From Maribacter polysiphoniae (GTDB taxonomy: Bacteria > Bacteroidota > Bacteroidia > Flavobacteriales > Flavobacteriaceae), in assembly GCF_003148665.1 (NCBI RefSeq), contig NZ_QGGQ01000003.1:124001-188000 (forward strand): DNA of 64,000 nt. Direction: 5' to 3'. Under the pieces are notes generated by a model. The model saw only the letters and a list, made by a program, of their open reading frames with translations. It was not told the origin of the DNA and did no database searches. Position numbers and translations under genes: made by a program. This document shows, one piece after another, positions 43,981 through 53,834 of this stretch (position 1 is the stretch's first letter; each line of letters begins with the position of its first letter).

Positions 43981-44559
43981 TTAATTAATGCTAATCTCTT
44001 TTATCTCCTTATCTGAAATCTGAAGGGAGTTCATTACAGCTCCAAAGTTTGACTTATCCACATCGGAACCATCCAAAAATACACTCGGAACGATAACGAT
44101 TCTAAAAAACTGATTATCGGTAAAATCCTGGTTTAAAGTAGCTAAATTAAAATCACCATCGATAAATAGTTCCATATCAACAAAAGTGTGTGCCGCAGTG
44201 TATTGAATTATTCCTTCTGGCAAAAAGAAGTTTTGGGGTATCAAACTCCATGCATCGGCATCGCTTCCATCTTGAAAATCGACAATGCCATCGAACCTGT
44301 AGACCAAAACAGCATCTGATTCAAATATTTCGAAATCAGTATAATCCGAAAAAGTTAAAAGGCTTGAATATAAGTTCGCATCTGGGTCATATTCAAAATC
44401 CACCCCATCAATCTGTAAAACCTGGCCCTGGATTCCATCCTCGCCGTCCAATCCGTCATATCCATCAAGTCCATCATACCCAGGAGGGCCTTGGGGACCT
44501 TCGCAAGCAACAATAAATAGTGTTAAAAGGGCTCCAAGTACTAAGCTAAATTTTTTCAT
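43981..44559 (-). CDS. lipoprotein with short collagen-like Gly-X-Y stretch
   Basis: 192 residues: a lipoprotein signal ending IVACE (Cys19), then directly a run of Gly-X-Y triplets (GPQGPPGYDGLDGYDGLDGEDG, residues 21-42) and a C-terminal domain of about 140 residues, rich in Phe and Asp with no recognised family. The triplets have collagen-like charge and proline patterns and are followed by GIQGQVLQIDG. Probably an outer-membrane, surface-facing stalk. Similar proteins occur across the Flavobacteriaceae without assigned function. Confidence 0.75.
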   Translation of the reverse strand: MKKFSLVLGALLTLFIVACEGPQGPPGYDGLDGYDGLDGEDGIQGQVLQIDGVDFEYDPDANLYSSLLTFSDYTDFEIFESDAVLVYRFDGIVDFQDGSDADAWSLIPQNFFLPEGIIQYTAAHTFVDMELFIDGDFNLATLNQDFTDNQFFRIVIVPSVFLDGSDVDKSNFGAVMNSLQISDKEIKEISIN

Positions 44560-44738
44560 AAATTCTGGTTTTAATTGTTTGTTTCAATAGTCTTATTGTT
44601 ATTTCTTCAAAAAGTGTTCCATTTTTCTATTTCTTCTTATTTTTATATTTACGAATCAATGGTGGTTCAAAGTAAATACTTTAATCCCACGCACTTTATA
44701 CAAAGTTGATTAGCTTTGTATTAAAATATAACCTGGTT

Positions 44739-46634
44739 ATGTCTAAAGTTATTGTACATTCTCTTTTTTCTGATTTTGATATTGATCTTTTCAAATCGGG
44801 TAAGCATTTTAAACTGTATGAGAAATTGGGGTCGCACCCAATGGAATTGGACGGGGTACAAGGTACCTATTTTGCTGTTTGGGCACCAACGGCCAATTCT
44901 GTTTCCGTGGTAGGGGATTTCAATAATTGGAGGGATTTGGAACATCCGCTTAACGTGCGCTGGGATGGAAGTGGTATCTGGGAAGGATTCATTCCCGGAA
45001 TCGGATCTGGGACCCTCTATAAGTATAATATACATTCCAATAATTTTGGAATAGTCACCGAAAAGGCGGATCCTTTCGCTAAGTATTGTGAGCATCCTCC
45101 AAAAACGGCCTCCGTGGTCTGGGATGGGGATTATACATGGAAAGATGAAAAATGGATGGATGTCCGAGGGGATAAAAATTCATTGGACAAACCTTATTCG
45201 GTCTATGAAGTGCATTTAGGTTCTTGGAAACGCAAAGAAAACAATGATTTTCTGACGTATAGCGAACTGGCTGAGGATTTGGTCAAATACGTTAAGGAGA
45301 TGGGCTTTACCCATGTGGAGTTCATGCCAATCATGGAGTTTCCATTCGACCCTTCCTGGGGCTACCAATTAACGGGCTATTTTGCCCCTACATCACGTTT
45401 TGGGAATCCAGAGGAATTTAAATTTTTAGTCGATAAATTGCATCAGGCCGGTGTCGGGGTAATCCTCGATTGGGTACCTTCCCACTTTCCGGAAGATGCC
45501 CACGGACTTGGATTTTTCGATGGATCCCATTTATATGAACACCCCGATCGAAGAAGAGGATATCACCCCGATTGGAAGAGCCTTATTTTTAATTATGGGA
45601 GAAATGAGGTACGGGCGTTCTTAATCAGTAATGCATTGTTTTGGTTAGATCAATACCATGTTGATGGCTTGCGGGTAGATGCTGTGGCTTCGATGCTCTA
45701 TTTGGACTATTCTAGGGAAGAAGGGGAGTGGGAACCTAATATCTATGGTAATAACGAGAACCTCGAGGCGATTTCCTTTATTCGCGAATTGAACGAGACT
45801 GTTTATGGGAATTTCCCCGATGTACAGACCATTGCAGAGGAATCCACTTCATTCGCCATGGTTTCCAAACCTGTGAATATTGGTGGATTGGGCTTTGGAA
45901 TGAAATGGATGATGGGTTGGATGCACGATACCTTGGAGTATTTTAAGAAAGAACCTATTTACAGAAAGCACCACCAGAATGACTTAACCTTCAGTATGAC
46001 CTATGCCTTTACGGAAAACTTTATGCTACCGTTTTCGCATGATGAGGTTGTCTATGGTAAGCAATCACTTTTGTATAAAATGCCTGGTGATGAATGGCAG
46101 AAATTTGCCAATCTACGGTTGTTGTATAGCTATATGTTTACCCATCCGGGTACGAATCTGATTTTCCAGGGAGGGGAATTCGCCCAATCCTCGGAATGGA
46201 ACTATAACCAAAGTTTGGACTGGCATTTGACCCAGTACGAATTTCATGCCGGTATTCAGGAATTGATCAAGGACCTCAATAAAATATACAAATCATACCC
46301 TGCCTTATATGAAAAGCAATTTAGTCAGGAAGGGTTCCAATGGATCGATTATGGTGACGCGGCAAATTCGGTTTTGACCTATATTAGAAAAGGTCATAAA
46401 CAGGAAGACGATTTGATTGTTGCGGCAAACTTCACCCCGGTTCCAAGGGAAAAGTATCGTATAGGTGTTCCTAAAAGTGGCACGCTGAAACAAGTCTTCA
46501 ATAGTGATGCCAAAAAGTATGGAGGGTCTGGCTCTAGGAAATCTTCAGTGAAAACAGAAAAAAAATCATGGCATGGTTTTGATGATTCCATCGAAATTAC
46601 AATTCCCCCATTGGGAATCGTTATTTTTCAATAA
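44739..46634 (+). CDS. glgB: 1,4-alpha-glucan branching enzyme
   Basis: 631-residue GH13 enzyme forming alpha-1,6 branches in glycogen. N-terminal CBM48 (GVQGTYFAVWAPTANSVSVVGDFNNW), then the barrel with GLRVDAVASMLYLD (nucleophile D314), TIAEEST (acid/base E367) and SHDEVV (transition-state His-Asp). ATG 44739 gives the normal start; a TTG-like upstream extension to 44706 is not conserved. Followed on the same strand by a GH31 glucosidase, a pairing that suits cytoplasmic storage-glucan handling. Confidence 0.96.
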   Translation: MSKVIVHSLFSDFDIDLFKSGKHFKLYEKLGSHPMELDGVQGTYFAVWAPTANSVSVVGDFNNWRDLEHPLNVRWDGSGIWEGFIPGIGSGTLYKYNIHSNNFGIVTEKADPFAKYCEHPPKTASVVWDGDYTWKDEKWMDVRGDKNSLDKPYSVYEVHLGSWKRKENNDFLTYSELAEDLVKYVKEMGFTHVEFMPIMEFPFDPSWGYQLTGYFAPTSRFGNPEEFKFLVDKLHQAGVGVILDWVPSHFPEDAHGLGFFDGSHLYEHPDRRRGYHPDWKSLIFNYGRNEVRAFLISNALFWLDQYHVDGLRVDAVASMLYLDYSREEGEWEPNIYGNNENLEAISFIRELNETVYGNFPDVQTIAEESTSFAMVSKPVNIGGLGFGMKWMMGWMHDTLEYFKKEPIYRKHHQNDLTFSMTYAFTENFMLPFSHDEVVYGKQSLLYKMPGDEWQKFANLRLLYSYMFTHPGTNLIFQGGEFAQSSEWNYNQSLDWHLTQYEFHAGIQELIKDLNKIYKSYPALYEKQFSQEGFQWIDYGDAANSVLTYIRKGHKQEDDLIVAANFTPVPREKYRIGVPKSGTLKQVFNSDAKKYGGSGSRKSSVKTEKKSWHGFDDSIEITIPPLGIVIFQ

Positions 46635-46733
46635 ACCTATTAATTATATCGCATTTGTTGGCAATTGGACGCTTTACATTTCTTAATTCCAGGGTAATGT
46701 GCGTATTTTGCCATGCTTTTAAATTAATCATAT

Positions 46734-49133
46734 ATGATAACTAATACAGAACTGGAGTATAAGGGAAACCTTTATCCCAATCAAATAGTGGATTTTAAAC
46801 AGGATGTAGATAAGTTCTATTTCACTACCGAAAATGGGGTTATCTTACAGATTACTGTTTTACGTAATAGTGCTTTACGTTTTAGATATGCCACAGAGAA
46901 TGTATTTGAACCTGATTTTTCCTATGCCATAAGTGAAGATGCGAATAGAGGGTATGGTAGTTTGGATGTAGAGGAAAAAGAGGACTATTATCTGATTTTG
47001 ACTTCAAAACTTCGGGTGTTGGTCGATAAATCGACATTGCGTATCCAGATTTCAGATACCGAAGGAAATATCATCAATGAGGATGAACTTGGTTTTCATT
47101 GGGAAGAAAACTATGAATATGGTGGCAATACGGTGAAAATGAGTAAGATCACCCAAAATGCGGAAAGTTATTTCGGTATGGGTGACAAGGCAACGCATTC
47201 CAACCTCAAAGGAAAAAGGGTCAATAATTGGTGTATGGATCAATATGCCTACGGTAAGGATCAAGATCCATTATATAAGGCCATACCATTCTATATGGGG
47301 CTACATAAGAATCAGGCCTATGGTATTTTCTTTGACAATACCTTTAGGACCTATTTTGATTTTGCCCATGAACGAAGAAATGTTACCAGCTTTTGGGCTG
47401 ATGGTGGCGAAATGAACTACTACTTTTTCTATGGGCCGGAAATGTCCAAAGTAGTAAAAGCGTATACGAACTTAACCGGTACACCGGAATTGCCACCGAT
47501 GTGGGCTATGGGATACCATCAATCGAAATGGAGTTATTTCCCGGAAAGTAATGTAAAGGAATTGGCCAGTAAGTTCCGGGAATTGAGAATACCCTGTGAT
47601 GCATTGTACCTTGATATTGATTACATGGACGGATTTCGCTGTTTCACTTGGGACAAGAAGAAATTCCCCGATCCCAAACGAATGATTTCTGAATTGAATG
47701 AGGACGGTTTTAAGACTGTCGTCATGATTGATCCAGGTATTAAAATAGATAAGGACTATTGGATATTCCAGGAGGCCATGGAGAAGGATTACTTCTGCAA
47801 ACGGGGTGATGGTCCTTATATGAAAGGTAAGGTTTGGCCTGGCGAATGCCACTTTCCCGATTTCACCAATCCAGAAGTTCGCGAATGGTGGGCAGAACTC
47901 TATAAAGAGTTTATGTCGGAATTGGGCGTTCATGCGGTTTGGAACGATATGAATGAACCTGCTGTCATGGAAGTGCCTACAAAAACGGCACCTTTGGATA
48001 CTAGGCATAATTACGACGGGCACCCGTGTACCCATCGTAAGGCGCACAATATATACGGAATGCAAATGGTTCGGGCCACCTATGAGGGAATCAAGAAATA
48101 CGTGTATCCCAAAAGACCTTTTGTGATTACAAGGGCAGCCTATGCCGGCACACAACGCTATTCATCTACATGGACAGGGGATAATGTGGCGACTTGGGAA
48201 CATTTATGGTTGGCCAATGTTCAGGTACAACGGATGTGTATGAGCGGAATGTCGTTCGTTGGTTCCGATATCGGCGGATTTGCAGAACAACCCAATGGGG
48301 AGCTTTTTGCCCGATGGATCCAATTAGGGGTTTTCCATCCTTTCTGCCGGGTACATTCAAGTGGTGACCACGGCGATCAAGAGCCTTGGTCCTTTGATAC
48401 CGATGTAACCGATATTGTACGTAAGTTCATAGAACTACGGTATCAACATCTTCCCTATATCTATACCATGTTCTGGAAATATTCAAAATTTGGGGAGCCC
48501 ATGTTGAAGCCTTTGGTCTATTTCGACCAAGAAGACCCACAAACGCATTTCAGGACCGATGAATTCATTTTTGGCGATCATATATTGGTTTGCCCGGTAC
48601 AGGAACCAAACGCCCAAGGAAGGCGTATGTATATCCCAAGGGGAAAATGGTACAATTATTGGGATAATACAATCGTGAAAGGAGGGAAAGAGCAATGGGT
48701 AGATGCTGATATCGATATTATGCCCCTATTCGTCAAGGAAGGTTCCATAATTCCTAAGTTCCCGGTACAGCAGTATGTTGGGGAGTTGGTCATTGAGGAA
48801 TTGGATTTGGATGTGTACTATAAACTGGGAACAGAGAGTTCAACAGTATATGAGGATGATCAGGATGGTTATGATTACAATAAAGGAAATTTCAGCCTAA
48901 GGAACTTCAAATTGAATGGAAAGGCAAATAGCCTTGCCATACAACAGTTTAAGGATGGGGCATTCACTACCTCTTATGATACTTTCCGAATCAACTTGCA
49001 TGGATTGCCCTTTGCAATCGAATCGGTAGAGGTGGATAATGAGGAGGTTTTGTTGAAGGATGTAAAACCCAATGGGGATGACGTCATTCGAATTGGTAAG
49101 GATTTCACACAAGTAATCATCAAAGGGAAATAA
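46734..49133 (+). CDS. cytoplasmic GH31 alpha-glucosidase
   Basis: 799-residue family GH31 glucosidase with nucleophile D405 in WNDMNEPAV, the earlier DALYLDIDYMDG strand, and FVGSDIGGFAEQP for the acid/base region. The N-terminal beta-sandwich and proximal and distal C-terminal sandwiches are of normal length. No signal peptide is visible, so it acts inside the cell, most likely on maltodextrin or glycogen-derived oligosaccharides, in keeping with glgB 100 bases upstream. Confidence 0.93.
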   Translation: MITNTELEYKGNLYPNQIVDFKQDVDKFYFTTENGVILQITVLRNSALRFRYATENVFEPDFSYAISEDANRGYGSLDVEEKEDYYLILTSKLRVLVDKSTLRIQISDTEGNIINEDELGFHWEENYEYGGNTVKMSKITQNAESYFGMGDKATHSNLKGKRVNNWCMDQYAYGKDQDPLYKAIPFYMGLHKNQAYGIFFDNTFRTYFDFAHERRNVTSFWADGGEMNYYFFYGPEMSKVVKAYTNLTGTPELPPMWAMGYHQSKWSYFPESNVKELASKFRELRIPCDALYLDIDYMDGFRCFTWDKKKFPDPKRMISELNEDGFKTVVMIDPGIKIDKDYWIFQEAMEKDYFCKRGDGPYMKGKVWPGECHFPDFTNPEVREWWAELYKEFMSELGVHAVWNDMNEPAVMEVPTKTAPLDTRHNYDGHPCTHRKAHNIYGMQMVRATYEGIKKYVYPKRPFVITRAAYAGTQRYSSTWTGDNVATWEHLWLANVQVQRMCMSGMSFVGSDIGGFAEQPNGELFARWIQLGVFHPFCRVHSSGDHGDQEPWSFDTDVTDIVRKFIELRYQHLPYIYTMFWKYSKFGEPMLKPLVYFDQEDPQTHFRTDEFIFGDHILVCPVQEPNAQGRRMYIPRGKWYNYWDNTIVKGGKEQWVDADIDIMPLFVKEGSIIPKFPVQQYVGELVIEELDLDVYYKLGTESSTVYEDDQDGYDYNKGNFSLRNFKLNGKANSLAIQQFKDGAFTTSYDTFRINLHGLPFAIESVEVDNEEVLLKDVKPNGDDVIRIGKDFTQVIIKGK

Positions 49134-49171
49134 TTTTTTTGTATTTTAACTATACTAAACACTATAATAAA

Positions 49172-49981
49172 ATGAAAAAATTTCTATTGGTCATTGCCAT
49201 ATTTATGGGGGTGGCGGCTTGTAAGGTTAATCCCTTTACAGGTAAAAAGGTGCTTAATTTCTATCCCAACAGTCAAATATTTCCAACGGCTTTTGCCCAG
49301 TATGATCAGTTTTTGACTGAGAATAAGGTTATCGAGGATACACCCGATGCGCGAATGATCACCAAAGTCGGCCAGCGGATTTCCTCTGCAGCGGAAAGAT
49401 GGTTGTCTGCCAATGGTTATCCGGGATATTTGAACGATTATAAGTGGGAATATAACCTGGTTGACGACAAGACGGTAAATGCTTGGTGTATGCCCGGTGG
49501 TAAGATTGTTTTTTATACGGGTATATTGCCCATTGCCCAATCAGAAAGGGGAATCGCAGTGATTATGGGACATGAGGTCGCCCATGCCTTGGCTGATCAC
49601 GGTGCACAACGAATGAGTGCAGGTACCTTACAACAATTAGGTGCCGTTGCCGGAAATGTGGCCATTCAGGATGAACAGAAAAGAAATATGTTCAATCAGG
49701 CCTACGGGTTGGGTTCTTCAGTCGGATTAATGCTTCCTTTCAGTAGAAGTCATGAGACCGAAGCAGATAGAATTGGTCTTCAGATCATGGCCATTGCGGG
49801 CTATGATCCAGCGGAAGCTGCTGAATTATGGAAAAGAATGAAAGCCAATAGTGATGGTCAGGCCCCACCGGAGTTTCTAAGTACACACCCTTCGAATGAT
49901 ACCAGAATCGCCAATTTAACAGAATGGGCCCCTGCAGCGAAACAAGAGGCCAGGAAGTTCGGCGTTACTTCTTTTGAGTAA
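49172..49981 (+). CDS. M48-family zinc metalloprotease lipoprotein (LoiP/YcaL-like)
   Basis: 269-residue lipoprotein: signal MKKFLLVIAIFMGVAAC (lipidated Cys17), then an M48 domain with H134-E-V-A-H138 zinc motif in IMGHEVAHALADHG and the third ligand in HETEADRIG. Members degrade misfolded outer-membrane proteins or assist assembly. ATG 49172 was chosen over an in-frame start at 49139, which would add eleven residues before the signal. 38 bases after the GH31 gene. Confidence 0.92.
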   Translation: MKKFLLVIAIFMGVAACKVNPFTGKKVLNFYPNSQIFPTAFAQYDQFLTENKVIEDTPDARMITKVGQRISSAAERWLSANGYPGYLNDYKWEYNLVDDKTVNAWCMPGGKIVFYTGILPIAQSERGIAVIMGHEVAHALADHGAQRMSAGTLQQLGAVAGNVAIQDEQKRNMFNQAYGLGSSVGLMLPFSRSHETEADRIGLQIMAIAGYDPAEAAELWKRMKANSDGQAPPEFLSTHPSNDTRIANLTEWAPAAKQEARKFGVTSFE

Positions 49982-50053
49982 TCCGTTCAAGGTTTTGGGT
50001 AATAATTGTATATTGAAAGCTGTTCTGTAATAGAGCAGCTTTTATTTTTACAT

Positions 50054-51412
50054 ATGACAAGAACTTTGGCCCAAAAGGGCAGTAAAAAACTATTGAATGC
50101 GTGGGCCTTTTATGATTGGGCAAATTCAGTATACACCTTAACAATAGCCTCTTCGATATTTCCGATTTATTATTCTGCATTATTTTCATCCAAAGGGCAA
50201 TTGGTGTCCGCTTTTGGTTTCGAAATGAAGCAAACGGTATTGATCTCGATCATTACCGCCTTTACTTTTCTAATGGTCGCTATCTTATCGCCGATTTTGT
50301 CGGGTATAGCCGATTATGTTGGGAACAAGAAGAGTTTTATGAAGTTTTTCTGCTATGTTGGGGGAGTGGGGTGTATCGGACTCTATTGGTTTAGTCTCGA
50401 AAACATTCATATAAGCCTATTGTTTTATTTTATGGGGCTTATCGGATATTGGGGCAGTTTGGTATTCTATAATTCTTACCTGCCCGATATTGCCTATGAA
50501 GACCAACAAGATCGTATTAGTGCCAAAGGTTTTTCGTTGGGGTATATCGGTAGTGTGCTGCTTCTGTTGTTTAATTTGGCCATGGTTATGAAGCCCGAAT
50601 GGTTTGGCTTTGATATTGGGACTACGGAGCAAGAACTGGGGTTGTCCAAGATCAAGGCAATGAAAGTCTCTTTTATTACTGTCGGTCTATGGTGGGTTTT
50701 ATTCAGTCAATATACGTTTTATGTGCTTCCTAAAGGTATTTCCAATGGACATAAGGTTACTAGTCGGGTATTTCTCAATGGATTCCGCGAATTGAGATCG
50801 GTCTGGTGGCAGTTGAAACAGAATGTCAGGTTAAAACGATATTTAGGGGCCTTTTTTGTTTTCAGTATGGCCGTTCAGACCATTATGCTCATGGCGGTTT
50901 ATTTTGGAGAGAAAGAGATTGCTTGGACTACGGATTCCGAAAAAACAACAGGACTCATCATCAGTATCCTCGTAATACAATTGGTGGCGGTGATCGGGGC
51001 TATTGTTACGTCTAGGGCTTCGGATAAATATGGGAATATCAAAACCTTGATCGTGGTGAACATGATTTGGTTGTGTCTATGCTTCTATGCCTATTTTATG
51101 ATAACGCCCATGCAGTTCTATATCGCAGCGGGTTTGGTCGGTTTGGTAATGGGGGGCATACAGGCCTTGGCCCGGTCTACCTATTCGAAATTCCTTCCTG
51201 AAACAGAGGACACCACATCGTATTTTAGTTTTTATGATGTGGCTGAAAAAATAGGGATTGTAATAGGTATGGCAATTTTTGCATTGGTAGATCAGATCAG
51301 TACGATGCGGTATGCCATATTGTTCCTGTTTGTTTTCTTCTTGGTCGGTATTATTTTATTGTTTCGGGTGCCAAAAGAAAAAGCCCCTTTGTTAAAGAGG
51401 CTTTTCCCATGA
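50054..51412 (+). CDS. MFS transporter of the UMF1 (Atg22-like) group
   Basis: 452-residue membrane protein with about twelve helices. The head KLLNAWAFYDWANSVYTLTIASSIFPIYY is diagnostic for the UMF1/vacuole-effluxer-like MFS group, and GLVGLVMGGIQALARSTYSKFLPE is the conserved late loop. Substrates are unknown in bacteria; the fungal relative exports amino acids from the vacuole. ATG 50054 fits the family start; an upstream in-frame start (50006) is unlikely. Its last codons form part of a hairpin (51379-51405). Confidence 0.88.
   Translation: MTRTLAQKGSKKLLNAWAFYDWANSVYTLTIASSIFPIYYSALFSSKGQLVSAFGFEMKQTVLISIITAFTFLMVAILSPILSGIADYVGNKKSFMKFFCYVGGVGCIGLYWFSLENIHISLLFYFMGLIGYWGSLVFYNSYLPDIAYEDQQDRISAKGFSLGYIGSVLLLLFNLAMVMKPEWFGFDIGTTEQELGLSKIKAMKVSFITVGLWWVLFSQYTFYVLPKGISNGHKVTSRVFLNGFRELRSVWWQLKQNVRLKRYLGAFFVFSMAVQTIMLMAVYFGEKEIAWTTDSEKTTGLIISILVIQLVAVIGAIVTSRASDKYGNIKTLIVVNMIWLCLCFYAYFMITPMQFYIAAGLVGLVMGGIQALARSTYSKFLPETEDTTSYFSFYDVAEKIGIVIGMAIFALVDQISTMRYAILFLFVFFLVGIILLFRVPKEKAPLLKRLFP
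51379..51405. terminator. hairpin at end of MFS gene, possible terminator
   Basis: AAAAGCCCCTTT (51379-51390) pairs, with one mismatch, with AAAGAGGCTTTT (51394-51405), inside the final codons of the MFS gene, between convergent transcripts. A weak T tract follows. Confidence 0.55.
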
Positions 51413-51450
51413 TTGCTATTCGCTTTTTGATGTGCCTGTATACAAACAGG

Positions 51451-52176
51451 TTATGCTTTTGTGATATCGCCAGACCCCGAGGTTTTGGTATTTACTTTTT
51501 CGGGATTGCCCCTGTAGTGGATATCCCCAGAACCGGAAACCCTTGCTTTTAGGCTTTTGTTTGCGGTTACCCTAATGTCCGCTGATCCCGAAACATTGGC
51601 ATTGACATTTTCAGCTTCCAATCCATAGGCTTTGATATCACCGCTTCCCGAAATGGTAGCATCAAAATCGGTGGTCGTCCCACTTAACTCTATGTCCCCG
51701 GAACCTGACATGGAAGCGTCTATGGACCGGGTTTTAAGGTCAAGCGTAATATCGCCGGAACCAGACATTGAAGTTTTAAAATCATCGGCCGTAATTGTAG
51801 TCTTGCCCACAATGTCACCAGAACCGGAAAGTGAAATCGCATCGATACTTTCTACCGGTACGGTGATGAGGATTCCGTTTTTCCATGTCGAGGGTTTCAA
51901 GTTCATCCCTTTCTCAACCTTGATGACCAATTTGCCGTCCTTGACTTCGGTGATGATGTGCTCCAACAGGTTTTCTTCCCCTTTTAAAGAAATATCCCCT
52001 TCATTGCCCGCAACAAGGTCTACATCAAACCATCCTGAAACCGATATCGCATCATAATCCCTTGTTGATCGTTCTATGGTCACCACGTTGCCGTTTCCTT
52101 TGACTCTTTTGCCCCATTGTGCCGAACAGGACAGGGTGAATAATGCCACCAAACTTAATGTTGCTATTTTTTTCAT
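51451..52176 (-). CDS. head-GIN/DUF2807 beta-helical surface protein
   Basis: 241 residues with a lipoprotein-like signal (LVALFTLSCSAQ) and a DUF2807 domain built from repeated SGSGDI units: at least seven occur, one every 14-24 residues, in the last 130 residues. These form a right-handed beta-helix. The head-GIN family is abundant in Bacteroidota; function unknown, presumed envelope. Last gene of the sigma-factor operon, 28 bases after the larger repeat protein. Confidence 0.85.
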   Translation of the reverse strand: MKKIATLSLVALFTLSCSAQWGKRVKGNGNVVTIERSTRDYDAISVSGWFDVDLVAGNEGDISLKGEENLLEHIITEVKDGKLVIKVEKGMNLKPSTWKNGILITVPVESIDAISLSGSGDIVGKTTITADDFKTSMSGSGDITLDLKTRSIDASMSGSGDIELSGTTTDFDATISGSGDIKAYGLEAENVNANVSGSADIRVTANKSLKARVSGSGDIHYRGNPEKVNTKTSGSGDITKA

Positions 52177-52204
52177 CTTTTATAATTTAATCCTGGTTTT
52201 ATAT

Positions 52205-53293
52205 TTAATTTTTTGTGAAGGAGATACCTCCGTATTCACTGTTTATAGTGATGTAGTTACCACTGTTGGCGGCGCCATAGTAGCCTTTGTAATAACGGTT
52301 GTTCGATTTTTCGGTACTGACGTTTATTTCAAAATCATCCTTACCACTTACCCCGGCATATTCGGCCCGGATTTCAAAATCAAAGTAATATTGAGGGGAG
52401 TACCCTATCTTGATTCCGGTGTAGTCCGAGCTGATGTGGAGGTTGCCCGCATCTTCGGCCATTTCGTTTATCCGTAAGGAGCCATAGTCGGAATTTATAT
52501 CCACATTGCCGTGAATGGTCCCTAATTTAACATTGATGTAATCCCCGTTGCCATCTACGTTATTGGCTTCCCCAACTTCTATATTCCCATAGTCACAGGA
52601 GTATTGAAGGTTTTCCATATGGTGTATGGTAGAGTTCGTGTAATCGGCATTTAAAATCAAATTTCCTGCTTTTTCAATGGTAAATCCGGAATAATCGGCC
52701 TTTATTTCACCACTGTTGATATAGCCAATACTGGATTTGGAGGTGTAATCAAAATTTAAATAGTTGTTTCTGCCATGGAGTTCACCGATCTCCAATCGTC
52801 CGTAGTCGCAGTTGATTTTGGCATGGCCATCGATCCTGTCCAGAATGATATTGCCATAATCGTTATCCAGGTGGACACTGTTTTTTACGGGCAATTTTAC
52901 GGTATAGTTGATTTGCATATTCACGTTGTTGTTGCCCCAGTTCCAGCCCCAACTACTTTTGTTCTTGTTGAAGATGGTCTTGGCAGAGACCATATCCATT
53001 GAGGCTTCAAAATCAACGGTAATATCATCTAATTTCTTTTGCACCTTTTCTTCATTGTTGCCGCTGGTCTTGATATGTACCTCGATCAAGATACGGTCTT
53101 CGTCCCAAGAGGTGATATTGAGATTGCCATAGCTGTTATTCACTTTGAGTAGGGCTGTTGGATTTACACTGTATTCTTTCTTTATGGATTTTTCCTTGGA
53201 ATATCGTCCCTTGATTTTGCCATCGCTGGCAGCAAGGATCATTGGGGCTATAAAGAATAGCACGGTAACATATTTATATAATAAAGTTCGCAT
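52205..53293 (-). CDS. DUF4097-like repeat protein with DYG/DYT rungs
   Basis: 362-residue exported protein (signal LLYKYVTVLFFIAPMILAA). From about residue 130 onward it is built of 18-22-residue units, each ending in a D-Y-G or D-Y-T/S triplet (DNDYGNI, NCDYGRL, NFDYTSK, KADYSGF, NADYTNS, SCDYGNI, NSDYGSL, SSDYTGI), alternating G and T/S, a regular beta-helix. Resembles DUF4097 adhesin-like proteins. Its start overlaps the end of the anti-sigma-like gene by 20 bases. Confidence 0.78.
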   Translation of the reverse strand: MRTLLYKYVTVLFFIAPMILAASDGKIKGRYSKEKSIKKEYSVNPTALLKVNNSYGNLNITSWDEDRILIEVHIKTSGNNEEKVQKKLDDITVDFEASMDMVSAKTIFNKNKSSWGWNWGNNNVNMQINYTVKLPVKNSVHLDNDYGNIILDRIDGHAKINCDYGRLEIGELHGRNNYLNFDYTSKSSIGYINSGEIKADYSGFTIEKAGNLILNADYTNSTIHHMENLQYSCDYGNIEVGEANNVDGNGDYINVKLGTIHGNVDINSDYGSLRINEMAEDAGNLHISSDYTGIKIGYSPQYYFDFEIRAEYAGVSGKDDFEINVSTEKSNNRYYKGYYGAANSGNYITINSEYGGISFTKN

Positions 53294-53834
53294 CGTTTTG
53301 ATTTTTTAAATTTTTGATTGTTTCAATTTGATTGATGACATCCTGTAAGAGGTCTATCCGTGTTTGAAAGTTCGTTATCATGGCACTTAAGATCAGTTTG
53401 TTGTTTCCTCCATTGATCAGGTCGGTTTCCAATTGCTTGTAATTGGTTTCCAGTTTTTTCAATTGATCCATGGTGTCACTGATGATCTTTTGTGTTTCGG
53501 GGGAACTTTCTTTTTCAAGCTGTTTTACCTGATCTTCGATAAGGCTGGCAAAATAGACCTGTGTATTGCTTACCTCAGGGGAAATCTGTGCGACTTGCTC
53601 GTCTAAGGAAGGCCAGGATGTATATATCCCAATGGCCAATAGACTAATAACGGCCACGGAGGCAGCGATAGAAAGGGGTCTCCACCAATTTCCCTTCTTT
53701 TTGTGTAAGGTTATTGTTTTGTTGGCTTGGTTCAGTTTTTCAAGAAACCGCTCTTGATGCCCGGCTTTGGGTTCCCCGGTGTCAAAAGTGCCTTCCAGGC
53801 CATTGAACAACTCTTTTAATTTATCTTTTTCCAT
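53274..53834 (-). CDS. membrane protein, probable anti-sigma factor
   Basis: 186 residues: a cytoplasmic N-terminus (about 1-48, KLKELFNGLEGTFDTGEPKAGHQERFLEKL), one hydrophobic helix (PLSIAASVAVISLLAIGIYTSW, about 49-70) and a periplasmic tail with coiled-coil heptads. Lacks a clear zinc-binding anti-sigma (HxxxCxxC) motif. Its ATG shares one base with the stop of the ECF sigma gene (TAATG), and the topology fits an anti-sigma factor or membrane sensor. Inferred from position and layout; direct sequence family not recognised. Confidence 0.65.
   Translation of the reverse strand: MEKDKLKELFNGLEGTFDTGEPKAGHQERFLEKLNQANKTITLHKKKGNWWRPLSIAASVAVISLLAIGIYTSWPSLDEQVAQISPEVSNTQVYFASLIEDQVKQLEKESSPETQKIISDTMDQLKKLETNYKQLETDLINGGNNKLILSAMITNFQTRIDLLQDVINQIETIKNLKNQNDANFII

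Noticed and set aside
47472-48155. 227-codon open frame on the minus strand
   Set aside because: Antisense to the GH31 catalytic domain; composition rich in His/Cys/Ile typical of a reversed reading of a coding strand.
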